NCBI GenBank assembly: GCA_002946415.1
Contig: NJPS01000067.1
Span: 620,001 to 684,000 of the forward strand
DNA from: Rutstroemia sp. NJR-2017a BVV2
Lineage: Eukaryota; Ascomycota; Leotiomycetes; Helotiales; Rutstroemiaceae
Direction: 5' to 3'
DNA length: 64,000 nt
Shown: positions 33,992 to 47,025 of the stretch, piece after piece
Layout: each line of letters starts with the position of its first letter
Position numbering within the stretch: the stretch's first letter is position 1
The notes under the pieces: model-generated
Databases searched by the model: none
What the model saw: the letters and a program-made list of their open reading frames with translations, nothing else
Told to the model about the DNA's origin: nothing
Position numbers and translations under genes: made by a program

Positions 33992-36238
33992 GATGTATGC
34001 ATGAGGAAAAGGGTGATTGGTAATGAGGCATGGCATGGTGCCCGTTTAATGAATGAATTGGGGTATGAATGAATAAATGAATGATTGAATGGGGGTGGGG
34101 TGATGAATGGATGGATAGGGATTTGGGTAATGAAATGTCTTTTTTATCAACTCAGTTTGTGGATATTGGGATGCTGGATGGATGGATGGACATAGGATTT
34201 ATGAAATGTGTTTTTCTTTTCTTTGTTTCGTTTTCTACTCTTCGGTTCATTATTATCATATCAATTCAGGGGGTCTTGGCTTCTCTTCTCTTCTCTCTTT
34301 GCGCACGTTTATATACCTTGTTGGTCGAGTTTGCGGATGTTTGTTTTTTATACCGGGAGATGTGTGGTAGAGCGATGGAGGTGGGGGACGGAGGTGTGCG
34401 TGGGGTGAAAGAAAGCTTTTGGATAGAAATTTTATAGACTTTTGTGGAGAGGGATGGGTGGATGGATGAGTAGATGAGTGGATGGACGGATAGGTTAGCT
34501 AGAATGAATGAATGAAAAAAAAAAAAGAACTTTGAAAGAGGGTTTGCTACGTGTAGTTGTGTATATGGGATTCGTGATTTGTGAGTGCATGGATGACTAT
34601 AAGTGAGAACCCCAATAAGTACGAGTAGAGGGGAGTAGAGAGAGCAAGCAAGCAGTGGGTGTGGTGTTGTGTCGGTTTTACTTATGGCTCGGGATACGCG
34701 GGTGGGAAGAGGAGGAGGAGGAGGAGAGGGAGAAGAGCAGAGGGGGCATCTTGTTGGGTGCTTTTCTGATGTTGATTGTGGAGATGGCATGGGATGGAAT
34801 GCGATGGGATAGGGGGATTGAATGATGGATGTGTAGATGAAGATTGCCAGTAAGTTACTTAGTTACCTGCAGGCACGGGAATTCAGTCTTTTGCACTTGG
34901 AATCACCTTCTCTCACTTAATTGCGTCGGGTGCTCTTGACTTCTGCTTTTGAACATTCATCATCGTATCATCGTCGTAAATATCCCCCCCCCCCCCCAAG
35001 AATTATATATATCCGAATCATAGCTAGCGGGCAGAGTTTCTCGCAGTAAGTTAAGCAAGCAAGCGAATATCTCCCCATGGAACAATGAGCAACACAGATT
35101 CCTGCGGCAGAGTTTGACGGTTGAACTGCACCCGCCTCACGGTTTCAGCCGACGAACTAGAAATATCAAAACTTACTCATTTATTAATCGCCGACGGAAT
35201 GGGCCCAGCATAGCACGAGGACGAGGTGAGAATCATTTACAGAACACATATCCAGGATGACATAGCTAGCTCTATCCACGCCTAGCTTTGGGAATGATTA
35301 ATGTAGAAAGAGGAAGAAATGGGTTTCAGTGCAGTCGAAGGGAAGCATTGAGCATGAAACAAACGCATCTCCCATGTTAGTCGATCGCTCCAGATAACAA
35401 ATATGTTGCAGCTCTCATGAGACCATCCTTGGTGACAATTCTTGCTAGAAACTAACTAACTACACACTGACTTGCTCTCGCAGATACATGTCGATAATTA
35501 AGATAATCTACTGAGATACACTCACAGCGAACGCTTCTGAATGGGAAGTATTTATCAATGAACTTCTTAATCTTAACGTCCACAGCCTCAGCATAAGTAT
35601 CCAGACCTCCAAGAGACATTTCATTTCACCGGCTCAGATATATGGGGCATTGTAAGTTTGCGGATGGTAATTCATTTCTATTTGATTCATTGATGATGGA
35701 AAATTCGTAATGTTAAGGAGATTTTCCGAACACCGTTTCCTTCCCTTCCTGACCACGAAACCGTACACTCATAATAGATGGAAATATATACTTGAAACGT
35801 ATATAAGAAAATCATCGACTCTATCCACCAAGGTTCTCTTACAGTAAAAGAGTACACGTCCATACAAGTAAATCCCCTCAGCCTTTCTCTTACTCCCGCC
35901 TCCCCCATGCACATACATACAGATCCTTCCCTTCAACCCACCATCTCTCCCGTCCCTCGAATCCCATCCTCCATGAAACATCCCCCAGCAGAAACAAAAG
36001 AAAAAGGGTGTAAGGCAAGGTAAGGGTGTATCATAAAAGCGGAAAAATTCTCCGCAATCCAATGTGTATTAAACTCGTTATGGTATCATAAAATGAAGCA
36101 GCAGCAAGAAGTATAGTAGTATCGAACAACAATCCGCGCTATCGCAGCGACCTAGTGTATCTTTATAAGAAGTAAAAGAAAGGAGAGATATAAAGTTAGG
36201 AAAAGAGCGTTATCATAATTGTGAATAGGAGCTTGGCG
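33992..36238. other. Intergenic, simple-sequence rich
   Basis: Lies between convergent genes. It contains GGAT/GAAT-rich runs (34060-34200, 34440-34520), an A run near 34515, and a run of 14 C at 34984-34997. No gene is visible. Confidence 0.55.
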
Positions 36239-38501
36239 TTACACTCTCACGCCTTGGGATTTAGGCATGGTGAAAGCCATTGCGCGGAGAAGGATCGGTG
36301 ATTTGGGCGCGGGGGACTTCGGTGATGGTTTTGTTATTTGTGGTTTCGCGTTTTCGACTTTGGAGGGAATGGATGAAGGTGCGGATAGTGTTTGGTGTAG
36401 GGGTTCGGCGTGTTCCCGAAAGCGCTTCTTGTCCTCCTGGGGCTGGCTTTCGGAAGTAGAAGGAGGCTCGCTCATGCGATTGATTTCCTCTTCGACGTCC
36501 GCTAACAGGGCGAAGACGTCGGAATCGGCGTATATTCTGATACTCTCTACAGCTTGTCTTTTTGAGATTGTTTCTTCCTCATCTTCTTCTATCTCCTCTT
36601 CCTCGAACATGATCTCTTCTTTGATCTCCATCACCTCGCTTCTCACGGGGCTGATCCCCTTGATAGGGCTTCGTGGTGGGGTGTTGTCGTCTGGGGATCC
36701 GGATGGCTGCATGAATACTGCGGCTGCTACATGTTCCAGCAGCTTCTGTCGCACTCTGGTTCTCCTGTTCTCGGCCTGGTCGAGCTTTGAGACCCAGTCG
36801 TCGATGGAGTTATCGAGTTCCGCTAGTGCTTCCTCTTGCTTGAGAATTGAGTCATGGGAGAATTTGGCGGTTCTAGGGGAGCGCAGATAGGTGCAAATAC
36901 GCTCGTGAAGACTGCGACGCCCTGCTCGTAACGAGCGATGGGTTTTCCTTAGGTAGAGACATCTCTCATCAAGGGCGCGAAGCTCCTGGATCTGGCATTA
37001 GTAAATTATAGAGATTGATAATGACTGATAACTTACTCTAGAAAGAGCTTCAACGTCCCTGGAATTCAGTACTTCAAATCGAGTAACCTGTCCAAGAGCT
37101 TGAAGTCTGAGTGTTTCCATTTCCTGAATAGTCAGCTTCGAAGAAGCCTGATTGGGCCTTACACCTTGAGGTAAGTAGTCGAAAGCAAGTTGTTCTTCGG
37201 AAGTGGGTGCCATTTTTTTCGAGGGCACTCGCTTGATAGGAGAGCCATCGGTACGCTTCTTCGGTCGACCGCGATCGATGATTGAGGTTCCCGACTCGGA
37301 TTCTCCACGGCGATGAGACGGTACACGGTAAAGACCTTGGGTACGTTGTTGGTTGATGGCCACACTTTCGGACTGGTTACGGAAGTGTCCAGTTGGGGAG
37401 TCTCTTTGCATACTTGCCGGTTGGAGCGTGCTTGTACTGTAATTTGCATTCTGCTGATTGGGGGTCGTAGTGGAATTGTTGTTGCTTGGTTTTGGAGATG
37501 ACCGCCCGGAAAGAAAGTTCATCCATGGCTTGGGGGATGATCGGCCAGTTGCGAGCCATGGTTTCGGTGAGGACCGACCTTCGGCTGGAGTGTTCGGTGT
37601 GTTGGTGACCGACGTAGGGGCCGTTGATGCACTGGTTGATGAAGAAGGGGTGAATGGCGATTTGTGGAAGAAGGGTGACTGCTCCATCAATCGAGCTGAC
37701 TTCGGTGGAACCTCGGGAGGCGGAGGCGATTTAAGCGCAGAGGGTGAGGTATTCACCTGGACTCTTTGGGGCGAGTTACCTTTTCTGGTAGGGATGACGA
37801 GTGGGGTGAGCGATTTTGGGGAGAGTGGCTGCCGAAGCGAGTCAGAAGTTGAGCGAGTCCTCGAGCCGGATCGTACTTCGTGGTCTTTGTCCGTATACGT
37901 CGCAGGGCCTTCTATACACGTAGAGAGACTCTCTCCGTGAGTATTTTGTCGCCATCTGGTACCTGGCGCACTTGTAGACCTTTCATGCACAGGTGGGCGT
38001 CCGGGAATAGTAGCTAAGCTTCGAATTAGTACTGTCCTGTATGGCCTGATATTGAACACTCACGAGAATCCATTGGGTTTTCCTGCACTGTGGTCATAGG
38101 CCCTAAATCCGTAACACTAGGTTTTCGACGACGGTTCAGTGATAACTCTTTCGGTCGTTGTATGTTGTGTTTATCTTTCTCTCCTTGACCCATTGACAAT
38201 ACGGAGAGCTCGTCTACAGTGGGACTATGTCGACCTGATGAGGTAGCCACTTTCTCTTTCGCGGGGAATATGTTGTATCTTCGAGGGTCGCTAGGTTGGT
38301 GTAATCTCCAAATATATCTATCCTTCTCTCCAGGAGGTACAGATTCAGAGGGCTATTTAACATAAGCAAAGATCTTTGGAAGTCATAGAGGAAATGACAT
38401 ACTGTCTGAGGCTTGGGTGACACGCTGAGTTCGCGGGCAATTAAGTTATTTAGGCCAACGCTGCTCGCAGCATCGGCCATATAGTCAGCGATATGGGTCA
38501 T
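36239..38501 (-). CDS. Uds1 (up-regulated during septation) domain protein
   Basis: Four exons (38403-38501, 38064-38352, 37037-38013, 36239-36991) encode 705 residues. Introns are 45-50 nt and all junctions keep frame (C|CT gives Pro before TIPGRPP). The first ~400 residues are disordered and phosphorylatable, with three repeats of a GRSSPKP motif. The folded part begins EEQLAFDYLPQGVRP, continues through MQ-type coil sequence (EMETLRLQALGQVTRFEVLNS... then IQELRALDERCLYLRKTHRS) and a basic LRAGRRSLHERICTYLRSPR segment; this arrangement is typical of the fungal Uds1 domain, named for induction at septation. The C-terminus is acidic, then Pro/Lys rich. A role at septa or in cell division is inferred from the family name only. 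Confidence 0.75.
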
Positions 38502-41500
38502 ATTAAGGAATCGTCCGGCACAAGATCCAGCTCAGTTTTGCGATTCGATTAGGTGTTAAGGATATTTGATACAAGCCTTCAATGGGCCGGAAGGAATTGT
38601 GGCATATATATTAATATAGCTCGGAGACAAGACTCGATCCACTTATCGAAGAACAGACGGAAAAGACAGAAACAACATATACTCAAGGAGTATAGGAAAC
38701 TTGGACCGACCCAGCGAAGAATGAAGTGGAGATATGTAATAGTCTTAATAGAGCGATACCCAGCAGATATAACCATACAACAGGGTCCAATGGTGAGAAT
38801 TCTCCCCTTCTTCTGCTCACTGCGAACCACATTATTTTGGTTATAAGCTGGTTTGAGACAGGCACAATGACAAGGAGCGGGCCAGTAAGCAGCACTTGCC
38901 TCTTGCCTCCTTTACACTGGTGCAGGTGCACAGATGGAAAAAGCAAGGATGTTCTGAAATGGGATCGCTTGGAGCCTTTGACAGACGACTTTTGCTGTAC
39001 CTTGCTATACCCCTCAGAGGATAGCACGGGTCTGTGTGCCCCGTGCGCACTTAATAGCCATGCAATTACCAGGAGGAGTGCTTCAGTGCTACTGCACCTA
39101 GCTGCATGAGAATACGTGCCTGTGTAAGGATCTGACAAATAGTGGCAGGTATTTTTCCGTTTGGTGTGTAAGAACGAGGTACAGGAGGGAGAGGAGGTAG
39201 AACTAGTACCCATGTAGGCAAAGTAACGGAAACAAGAGCAGAAAGACGTAACAATTTTTATTTTCTTGCTTACTTGGGCAACCCATCCACACTCTTTTGT
39301 GGCTGAGATCAGGATCGAGTACGACGGTCCTCCTTTGCGGTTTGACTTTGATGTTTGACGTTTCCATCACGCCCTCATGTCTATCCATGGTGTGGTCGCA
39401 CTGTGTAGAGATGAGAGTCATGATACGGATCTTAGTATCAATGACTGCTCGGTAGTGTTAGATGTAGACGTCACGGAATGCATGTAGTTGCTCGAACTCC
39501 TGTATAGGATGGAGTAGGACGGCTTCCCATGCAGCACTGACTGTTGCGGATGATTGTCGATTTTGCCATGGTTTTTTCTCTCTTTCTTTCTCTTTGCACA
39601 GACGTTGAATTTGGGTTGTGAAAAAGGATATTTCAAGTGGATCGATGTGGAGGCAATCAGCTGTGAGTATCTGAGGTACAAGCACTTTTAGCTCTTCTGC
39701 CCCTAGCTAGCACGCCTATATAGTTCTAAAATTATGGCTTCAGGCTCCACCCCAGCGCTCAACGGGCAACTCCAGGCGCATGTCTCCCCTGCGAGGGATT
39801 GTTTAGCATGAAACGAGCCGACCGGGTCGGGATGAGCTTTCTAAGCGGAAATGGGGAAGATGGACCGTTCTAAACAAAAATGGGGAAAGAGGGACTAGAC
39901 CGTCCAAGCTGGCCGTGGAGTTTTCATGAGTTCATACCTACCGTTGCTACCGAAGTTCGGGAATATGGGTGGATAGGGTAAGAGGTGTTTGATGCTGTGA
40001 TGCTGTGGTGCTGTGATGCTGTCCTTATTAGAGTAACCCGGTACTTATGTACACTGACATGTGGATACCGGTAGATAAATGAGGGCCATAATTGCCACCA
40101 GCTTCATATTCACGACGATATGATATCCAAGCACGACGTTATAAATGGGGTACAGACTGTGCGGTGCAGTCTATGACTCGCCAACGCTTAGGTTCGCTCG
40201 CCGCAAGCGACAAGCAACAATCAACAGCGACAAAGATTGCGATGATCACAATCAAACCATCGCATCTCGGCACGATTCTATAGATCCTAACAAGATGCCC
40301 CCGATCAACGCTATACAAAAGTGCAATCATAACAAGCTTTCACATCCATCCGCTTTCGATGGCATATCCAGATCTTTTGGCCCGTAGAATGTCTGTGTTC
40401 TCTCAATCAAGCTCTGGAGTGGGTCCTGTGAGCGCTCCTATAGACTTTTTGGACTCTCAAACCTCCTGCTTGGGGGCCTGATACATGAACCTATATAGCT
40501 CTCGGGTTATATCCGGACCGAACCCGCCAGGCAAAAGATAGTTTCACTTGCTGGACCCTTCATTTATCATTTCCACGAAGAAATCTTGTTCTTGCTCGTC
40601 AATTCTCCCAACAGGGTTGATTGCAGAAATGTTTGTTCCGGCGAACTCATCCAGTGCCACAGATCAAAATGCCTAAAGTTTCACTCTGTTCATTGGCCGC
40701 CGTATTGCAAAGCTGTCTACCTTGTCAGCATGAATGCAACACTCAATCCAACACTCAACAAGCCTAATTTGCCCCTCACCGCAAGCCAGAGACTGCGAAG
40801 ATGACCGCAGAACCCCAGGGCCTCCAATGATGTATGGAATTGAGCGAAATCACAGTCAATCATTCCTCGTCAGTTACAAGCGAACTGGACCTAATCGAGA
40901 ACAAGGAGTAGTATAACCTTATTCCTTGATTCATTTGACGAACTTTCTTCGCCGGCGGCCAAGTTGCTCCAGCAGGTCTATACTGGTCACATATATGATC
41001 TGCTCAAGGAAGAGCAAAAGCTTCTAACACAAGCATGGGCTCGGCTCCTCAACAATAATCTTCGCCTATGGCGAGACTGCCCACCATGTGTACCTGTACC
41101 TGCTTATTTCTCACGAGTGGCTTGTTCGAGAGTTTTATGGAACAGTTCGTGCCATGTGTACAAGCATCGGATAACGGCGTCGTATCGAGTTCGGGCTTGC
41201 CACAGGCTCGTTTCGTCTTATCATTCTAGCCTTTCAGATTTCTACCGACCATAGCCCATTTGTCAACCATTGGTGTGATGAATGCAAACTATCTATAGCA
41301 AATTTAACCTCGTACAGTATAGGTATTACCACCAGGGAAGTCGGCCAATGAAGGTGGCACTTTTGTGACACTTCGTGCACGAAATTGATTCCGACAGATA
41401 GGGATGGAATTCTGCGAGCCGGAGCCTCAAAAAGATAGTCTTCGGAGATCGAGTCTTCACGATACTTTGTTGAAACATTCAGATATGTCAACAAGGCGTA

Positions 41501-44122
41501 GGCTATCGCAGGATGCTTTGCTTCGATCCTCACGGAGGTCAGTTGACCACCGTGATGGTTCCAAACTAGTCATAGGATTACGTTCTCTTTTTGACACCGC
41601 AAGCGACCTCATGGTCCCCGTTGTTTCCTACTTTTTCTCCAAGGAGCAGCGACTTCATACCCCCACATGCACTCGCCACGATGTTCCATCATGCTTGGTA
41701 CTCTAGTCAAACCGGGTCATTGGCTTCCCCGATGGAGTCGTTCTAGCTTCGGATCCATCAGCACATGGCATGTGCAGCAAAGATACATTACTTCTCCAAG
41801 GCTTTGCATTGCCCCTTTCCTCTATTTTCATGTACTCCGGCTGTCGGCGATATGGCGTGTCACATTTTGTTTTTCACTCATGTTATGTATGGTAAGCTAA
41901 CTGTGCACTAGAAGATTGCATAAATAACCCTTAAACGAGTGATGGCAGCCTTACATGAAGGTTCACTCTACTATGAGTTGCATTTAAGAAAGGCAATATT
42001 AGAATTCAGTTGAAAAGGGGAAGGTCTACTTTCAATTGTATGAGCGGATGGACATTTTAACATACTCGAGGTTCACTATGTCGTACGAGAGTGATCACAT
42101 TGAAGAACTACTGCAGGGTAAAAAGCTTCCCCGCCACCCCCGTGCGCATATCCTTTACGGAAGCAAGTATAACCACAAGCTGTTGATGAAAATGAAAATC
42201 AAAGTGGAAATGGTGAAGGGCTCAGACAGACTTGTCTCCGCTTCAGGAAACCCTATATGGCGACTTACATATAGGATTAAAACGGAAGGATAAGCAGCGT
42301 GGAATGGCTGGAACAAGCCTAGCCCCTCCAATCCCGACAACCGTTTCAATGGTGCCAAGACAGCCGTTCGAAACGAGGCAGATGCTCCGAATAATGTAAA
42401 AATATGCTGGATATACTAAGCTATTTGCTATTTCTCCGAAGCTTGTTCTGGCGAGGTCGAAGACTCGGTGGTAAGTGGGTACGACGATGAAGCGCGACGA
42501 GGATAGTAAAAGAAGCATAATGTTAAGTTTGAAGATTTCAAATTATTACTCAAGATCTGTGCACAGTGTACAATTGCCTTGTTCGTACACTGAAAATCTA
42601 TATCAATGTCGCCCACGCCAGCCAAGCGTATTGTGTCCTTTTCCTATCGATGTACCCGGTATCCGTAGCGAATAGGTGCTAATTCCATGCAGTATGGATT
42701 GCACACTGAACATCGTATCGTCAGTGCTTCATACCCAACTGTTGTATACTTGGTAAGCTTTAATGGTCCTTGGCTCGGAGATTAGTATTTTAACCTTTTG
42801 GAAGCCCTTTAGCAGCTCCTAGAATAGTAGAATCTACAGCCTGCTCGCCCAAACTGCACCTCCCTCACGAAATCCCGCATGAAATCCCTCACGAACTGCT
42901 GCTACCACATTGACAAACCAACTCGACGATCTGGGTTCCATCAATGGATTCCCGAGTTTCAATTTATCCTTACCGTAGCAAGGTACCTTGAAGAATGACT
43001 GCTCCAAACTTACTACTCTACTCCAGATTACGGATGTTTCTCCTTGTCCCTTATCACACGCATTTCACATAAATTTGATTGCATCTCGTACGCGGGACAA
43101 TAGATTAAGCGGGGTTTCCAAGCCTGGCCCGGATGAACAAGGAATGCACCCTCGCACCGTAACAGGCGATGATGAGATAATTTGATCCATGTCCATGCTG
43201 GCTCGAGGGTTGCAGTACCTTCGTGCTGTTCCTAACCTAATACCTATCCATGCAAACCCCATCACCGCGTTACGGGAGCTGGAACTGGCCCCGATCGCTG
43301 TGACCGAATGCAGGACCAAGCACAAACGGGAATATCATCAGCACGAAGACTCGTCCGCCGTTTTACTAACTCCGAAGCCAAGGAGGCTGGCTTTGGAGTC
43401 TTCGCAGGCTAGAATCCTCAATGCGCCAAAGGAGCATAGGAAAGCCACATAGAATAATTATGGAATCCTCTACAAAGCCTTGGGATGCCATGAAACGTGG
43501 AAAGTACACTTGCTAAGGGAACATTATTCATAAATCTCCAGCAAGGTTTTTCCAAATCCTTCTAGATCTGTTCCTAGATCTTTGCCGTCTCAGGTGCTAA
43601 ATGGTCAAACGTGGTGGGCGATTTTGGTGTTCGGAGCTTATTGCGCTTTCCAGCTAGACTGTACTTCCCGAGGGTCAGGGGCAGAGGGCTTCACCTGCTT
43701 CAGCACGATGCAGAGAAATGCAGAAAAATGCAGCAAAACCGGCCGCTTTCACATCGTCATCGTCGTCACAGTAGTAAACCGCCTGCCTAAATGGTCGGCT
43801 ACCACCGACTTGCTCCGCGTTCCTCCAAAACGTCGAGTTGCAAGTACACTAGCCAATTTGTCGTGTGATATGGGGACTGCTTTGCTTAGCCGGAATGAAA
43901 GAAGGCCCGACCGCGGCCACGGGACCTCCATAACGTGCTGTTATGACCGATTAGTGCCTGAGGTATGACATACGGAGCTACCCGAAGTTAACCCCTCTTC
44001 CAACTTTTGCCCAACACACAAACGTTTTGACCTCCAGCTCACAACTCAAACCCTCCACCCGCGAACGTATCCCCCCGTCCCGGCAGTTGGTAACTCGTCC
44101 TCCGCCCAATAGAAGAAGATAC
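38502..44122. other. 5.6-kb gene-poor region
   Basis: The longest stretch without a supportable gene. Open frames are short (all under about 180 codons), overlap on both strands and show no motif. Minor features: a GATGCTGT-type short tandem run at about 39990-40023, a CCGACC-G-GGTCGG palindrome near 39818-39830, and AATGCAG repeats near 43710-43740. A forward frame at 42036-42293 is basic and could be a relic, but I cannot name it. Confidence 0.45.
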
Positions 44123-46297
44123 ATGAATTCATTGCTTACCATCGGACGCAGCGTTATCACATCTGCTTATCGAATAGGAGCCAGCGGTCCGACCAAAGCA
44201 TCAATCCGCAAAATGGCCACCATCAACATGCCACGTGATCCAAACACGCTATCCAATTACAACAATTGGAAGACGAAGCATACAATTGCCGATCTGGCCA
44301 TCGACTTCAAGAAGCAGCGTGTTCACGGTACTGTGACTCTCCATCTGGAGTCTATCACGGACAAGGAGTCCGAAGCGATCGTCCTTGATACTAGCTTCGT
44401 TGATGTACAAACCGTCACAGTTGATGGGAGTAAGAGCGACGAGTGGGTTGTCAAGGACCGTTTTGAGTCGTTCGGTAGCCCGCTGGAAGTCAAAATCCCT
44501 GGAGGAGCAGCAAAGGGTGCCATCGTTGTCCTTGGCATCACAATCTCAACAACCGACAAGTGCACTGCGCTGCAGTGGCTCACACCAGCGCAAACATCCA
44601 ATAAGAAGTTCCCCTATATGTTTTCGCAGTGCCAGGCTATCCATAACCGTTCCATCTTCCCTTGCCAGGACACACCTGATGTGAAGAGCACATACGATTT
44701 CCGCATTCGTTCTCCGTTGCCCGTCGTTGCTAGTGGGTTGCCAACTGGAGCAAGTTCTTTTGTGCACGGACAGAATGGGGAACCAGGGACTCTCCTCTAT
44801 TCTTTCTCACAGGAGATTCCTATACCAGCTTACCTCTTTGCTTTAGCATCCGGAGACCTAGCTACTGCTTCCATCGGGCCGCGTTCGCTCGTTGTGACCG
44901 GCCCCGAGGAACTTGCAGATGCGAAGTGGGAGTTTGAGAACGATATGGAAAGTTTCATTCAGGCTGCTGAGGGCATTGTCTTCCCCTACGAATGGACACA
45001 GTACAACGTCCTTGTTCTACCACCAAGCTTTCCCTATGGGGGCATGGAGAATCCCATAACCACCAGCGTTACACCAACTCTTATCAGTGGGGATAGACAA
45101 AACGTAGATGTCATTGCTCACGAGCTAAGCCATAGTTGGAGTGGCAACTTGGTATCGAATGCCAGCTGGGAACACTTGTAAGTATCTACGTATCTGCCGT
45201 CCTTCATATTACATATCCGGTTGAATCATAAGTGCTGAGTGATGCTCGTAGCTGGCTAAACGAAGGATGGACAATCTACCTGGAGAGACGTATCATAGCT
45301 GCCATTCATGGTGAAGCATTCAGGGACTTCTCTTCAATCATTGGTTGGAAAGCTCTAGGTGATTGCTATTCCACTTGACTTTACATAACTCGGCACTAAT
45401 CCAATCGCAGAGGACTCGGTGAACTTCTATGGTGCTGACCATGAGTTTACTAAGCTCATTGTCGATCTGAAAGGAAAAGACCCCGACGATGCATTCAGCA
45501 GCGTTCCATACGAGAAAGTGAGTTTAAGACAATGATGGTGTATAGTATCAATTATCTGACCTTTTCAGGGCTTCCATTTCCTCTACTACCTTGAAAACCT
45601 CGTCGGAAAATCCAGCTGGGATAAATTCATTCCTCACTACTTCAAGACTTGGTCCAAAAAATCCCTTGACTCTTACGAGTTCAAAGCTACTCTTCTAGAC
45701 TTCTTCGCTTCAGATGAAAAGGCATCAAAAGCTCTATCATCTGTTGACTGGGATACTTGGTTCTACAAGCCCGGTTTACCACCCAAGCCAGAGTTCGACA
45801 CAAGCATGGTCGATAAATGCTACGCTCTGGCGAAGAAATGGGAATCACCCGTAAGCATTTCCCATATACCTGACTGCGAAATACCACCAACTGACCTCCT
45901 GCAGGACTATTCTCCCTCTTTGGAGGATATTTCCGGGTGGACTGCAAACCAAATGATCGTCTTCCTTCAACAAATCCAGCTCTTCACCAAGCCACTTTCA
46001 CCCTCGCAAAGTCGTGTATTGGGCGAGACGTACAAGCTTCTTGAGACCCGCAATGTGGAGCTAAGCTCCCGATACTTTGGCATTGGACTCGTAGCGAAGG
46101 ACGAAAGTGTCTATCAACCAACTGCAGATCTGCTAGGGAAGGTAGGCAGAATGAAGTTCGTGAGAACCCTATATAGAAAGCTGGCTGCTGCGGATAGGAA
46201 GTTGGCGCTGGATACATTTGAGAAGAATAGGGACTTCTATCATCCGATCTGTAAGGCACAGGTCGAGAAGGATTTGAAGGATGGTGAGGAAAAGTAA
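44123..46297 (+). CDS. Leukotriene A4 hydrolase / M1 aminopeptidase (yeast LAP2 type)
   Basis: Five exons (44123-45177, 45252-45358, 45411-45517, 45569-45850, 45905-46297) encode 647 residues. The exopeptidase motif GGMENP precedes the zinc site HELSHSW (residues 333-339), and the third zinc ligand is in [10 protein letters not shown], reconstituted across the first intron (TT|C gives Phe). The C-terminal helical domain ([20 protein letters not shown] onward) is the LTA4H-specific part. The family hydrolyses peptides and, in yeast, also has epoxide hydrolase activity. Two starts are plausible: ATG 44123 adds 30 residues with several basic and no acidic residues, resembling a mitochondrial presequence, before a second ATG at 44213 (MATINMPRD) where a cytosolic form would begin. 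Confidence 0.95.
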
Positions 46298-47025
46298 ATG
46301 ATGAAGGATACATATTTTGCTTTGATGTTAGGTGGTGCATAGCGGACGCATATATATTATTATTGGTACATCAGCGCTCATTAGCATCTGCATCAGCATT
46401 GGTCAAATAGCATATCCCCTCAAATACCACCCTTTCGCTCATCATATCATGTCTCTCACTCAGATCATCACCTCTTCGTTCCTAGTGACCATACTAGATA
46501 GCCACAAGCAGTATCATAACAGCATTTGGTGTGACAAACCCCTATCAAATGCCGCGGGCTCTGGCTCGGGGTTCGAAGACAAGGACAAGTTTAATCTCAA
46601 TAGGCTACTCATCACTCCCAAAGTTTTGCTCGCCGACCTCATACAGCCATCCAATAGAACGCCATTTAAATTATGACTGCAGATTCATTCGTGCGTGGGT
46701 GGGCAGACTACTTGAAACAAACGAGGTGTGCCTATCTCATGTTTTGTAATCAAACACCCCGCACTTTGGATACCGGAGCTGGCGTTTGTACTTCGAATAT
46801 GTAATCACTGCGCATGATTTGTGTACCTACAACTACTCACTTCATTGATGGCTGATATCGGGATTTGGAAAGAGAGGTGATATGGGGATGGGGAGAAAAG
46901 ATAGGGATGTATATATTAGAGCATGGAATTCATGCCAGCACTCATATTAATCCGATACTCAAGATTCCATCTATTATCTAAAAGGAAATATCATAACTTA
47001 CATACAACAAGCAAACCAGATCACA
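46298..47025. other. Intergenic, no gene recognised
   Basis: The 3' flank of the aminopeptidase gene and promoter of the dienelactone hydrolase gene. Nothing else is evident. Confidence 0.5.

Noticed and set aside
33602..34036. Reverse-strand 144-codon frame over the end of the coiled-coil gene
   Set aside because: Antisense to a well-supported exon and made of Leu/His/Pro repeats typical of the reverse of Glu/Lys/Gly codons.
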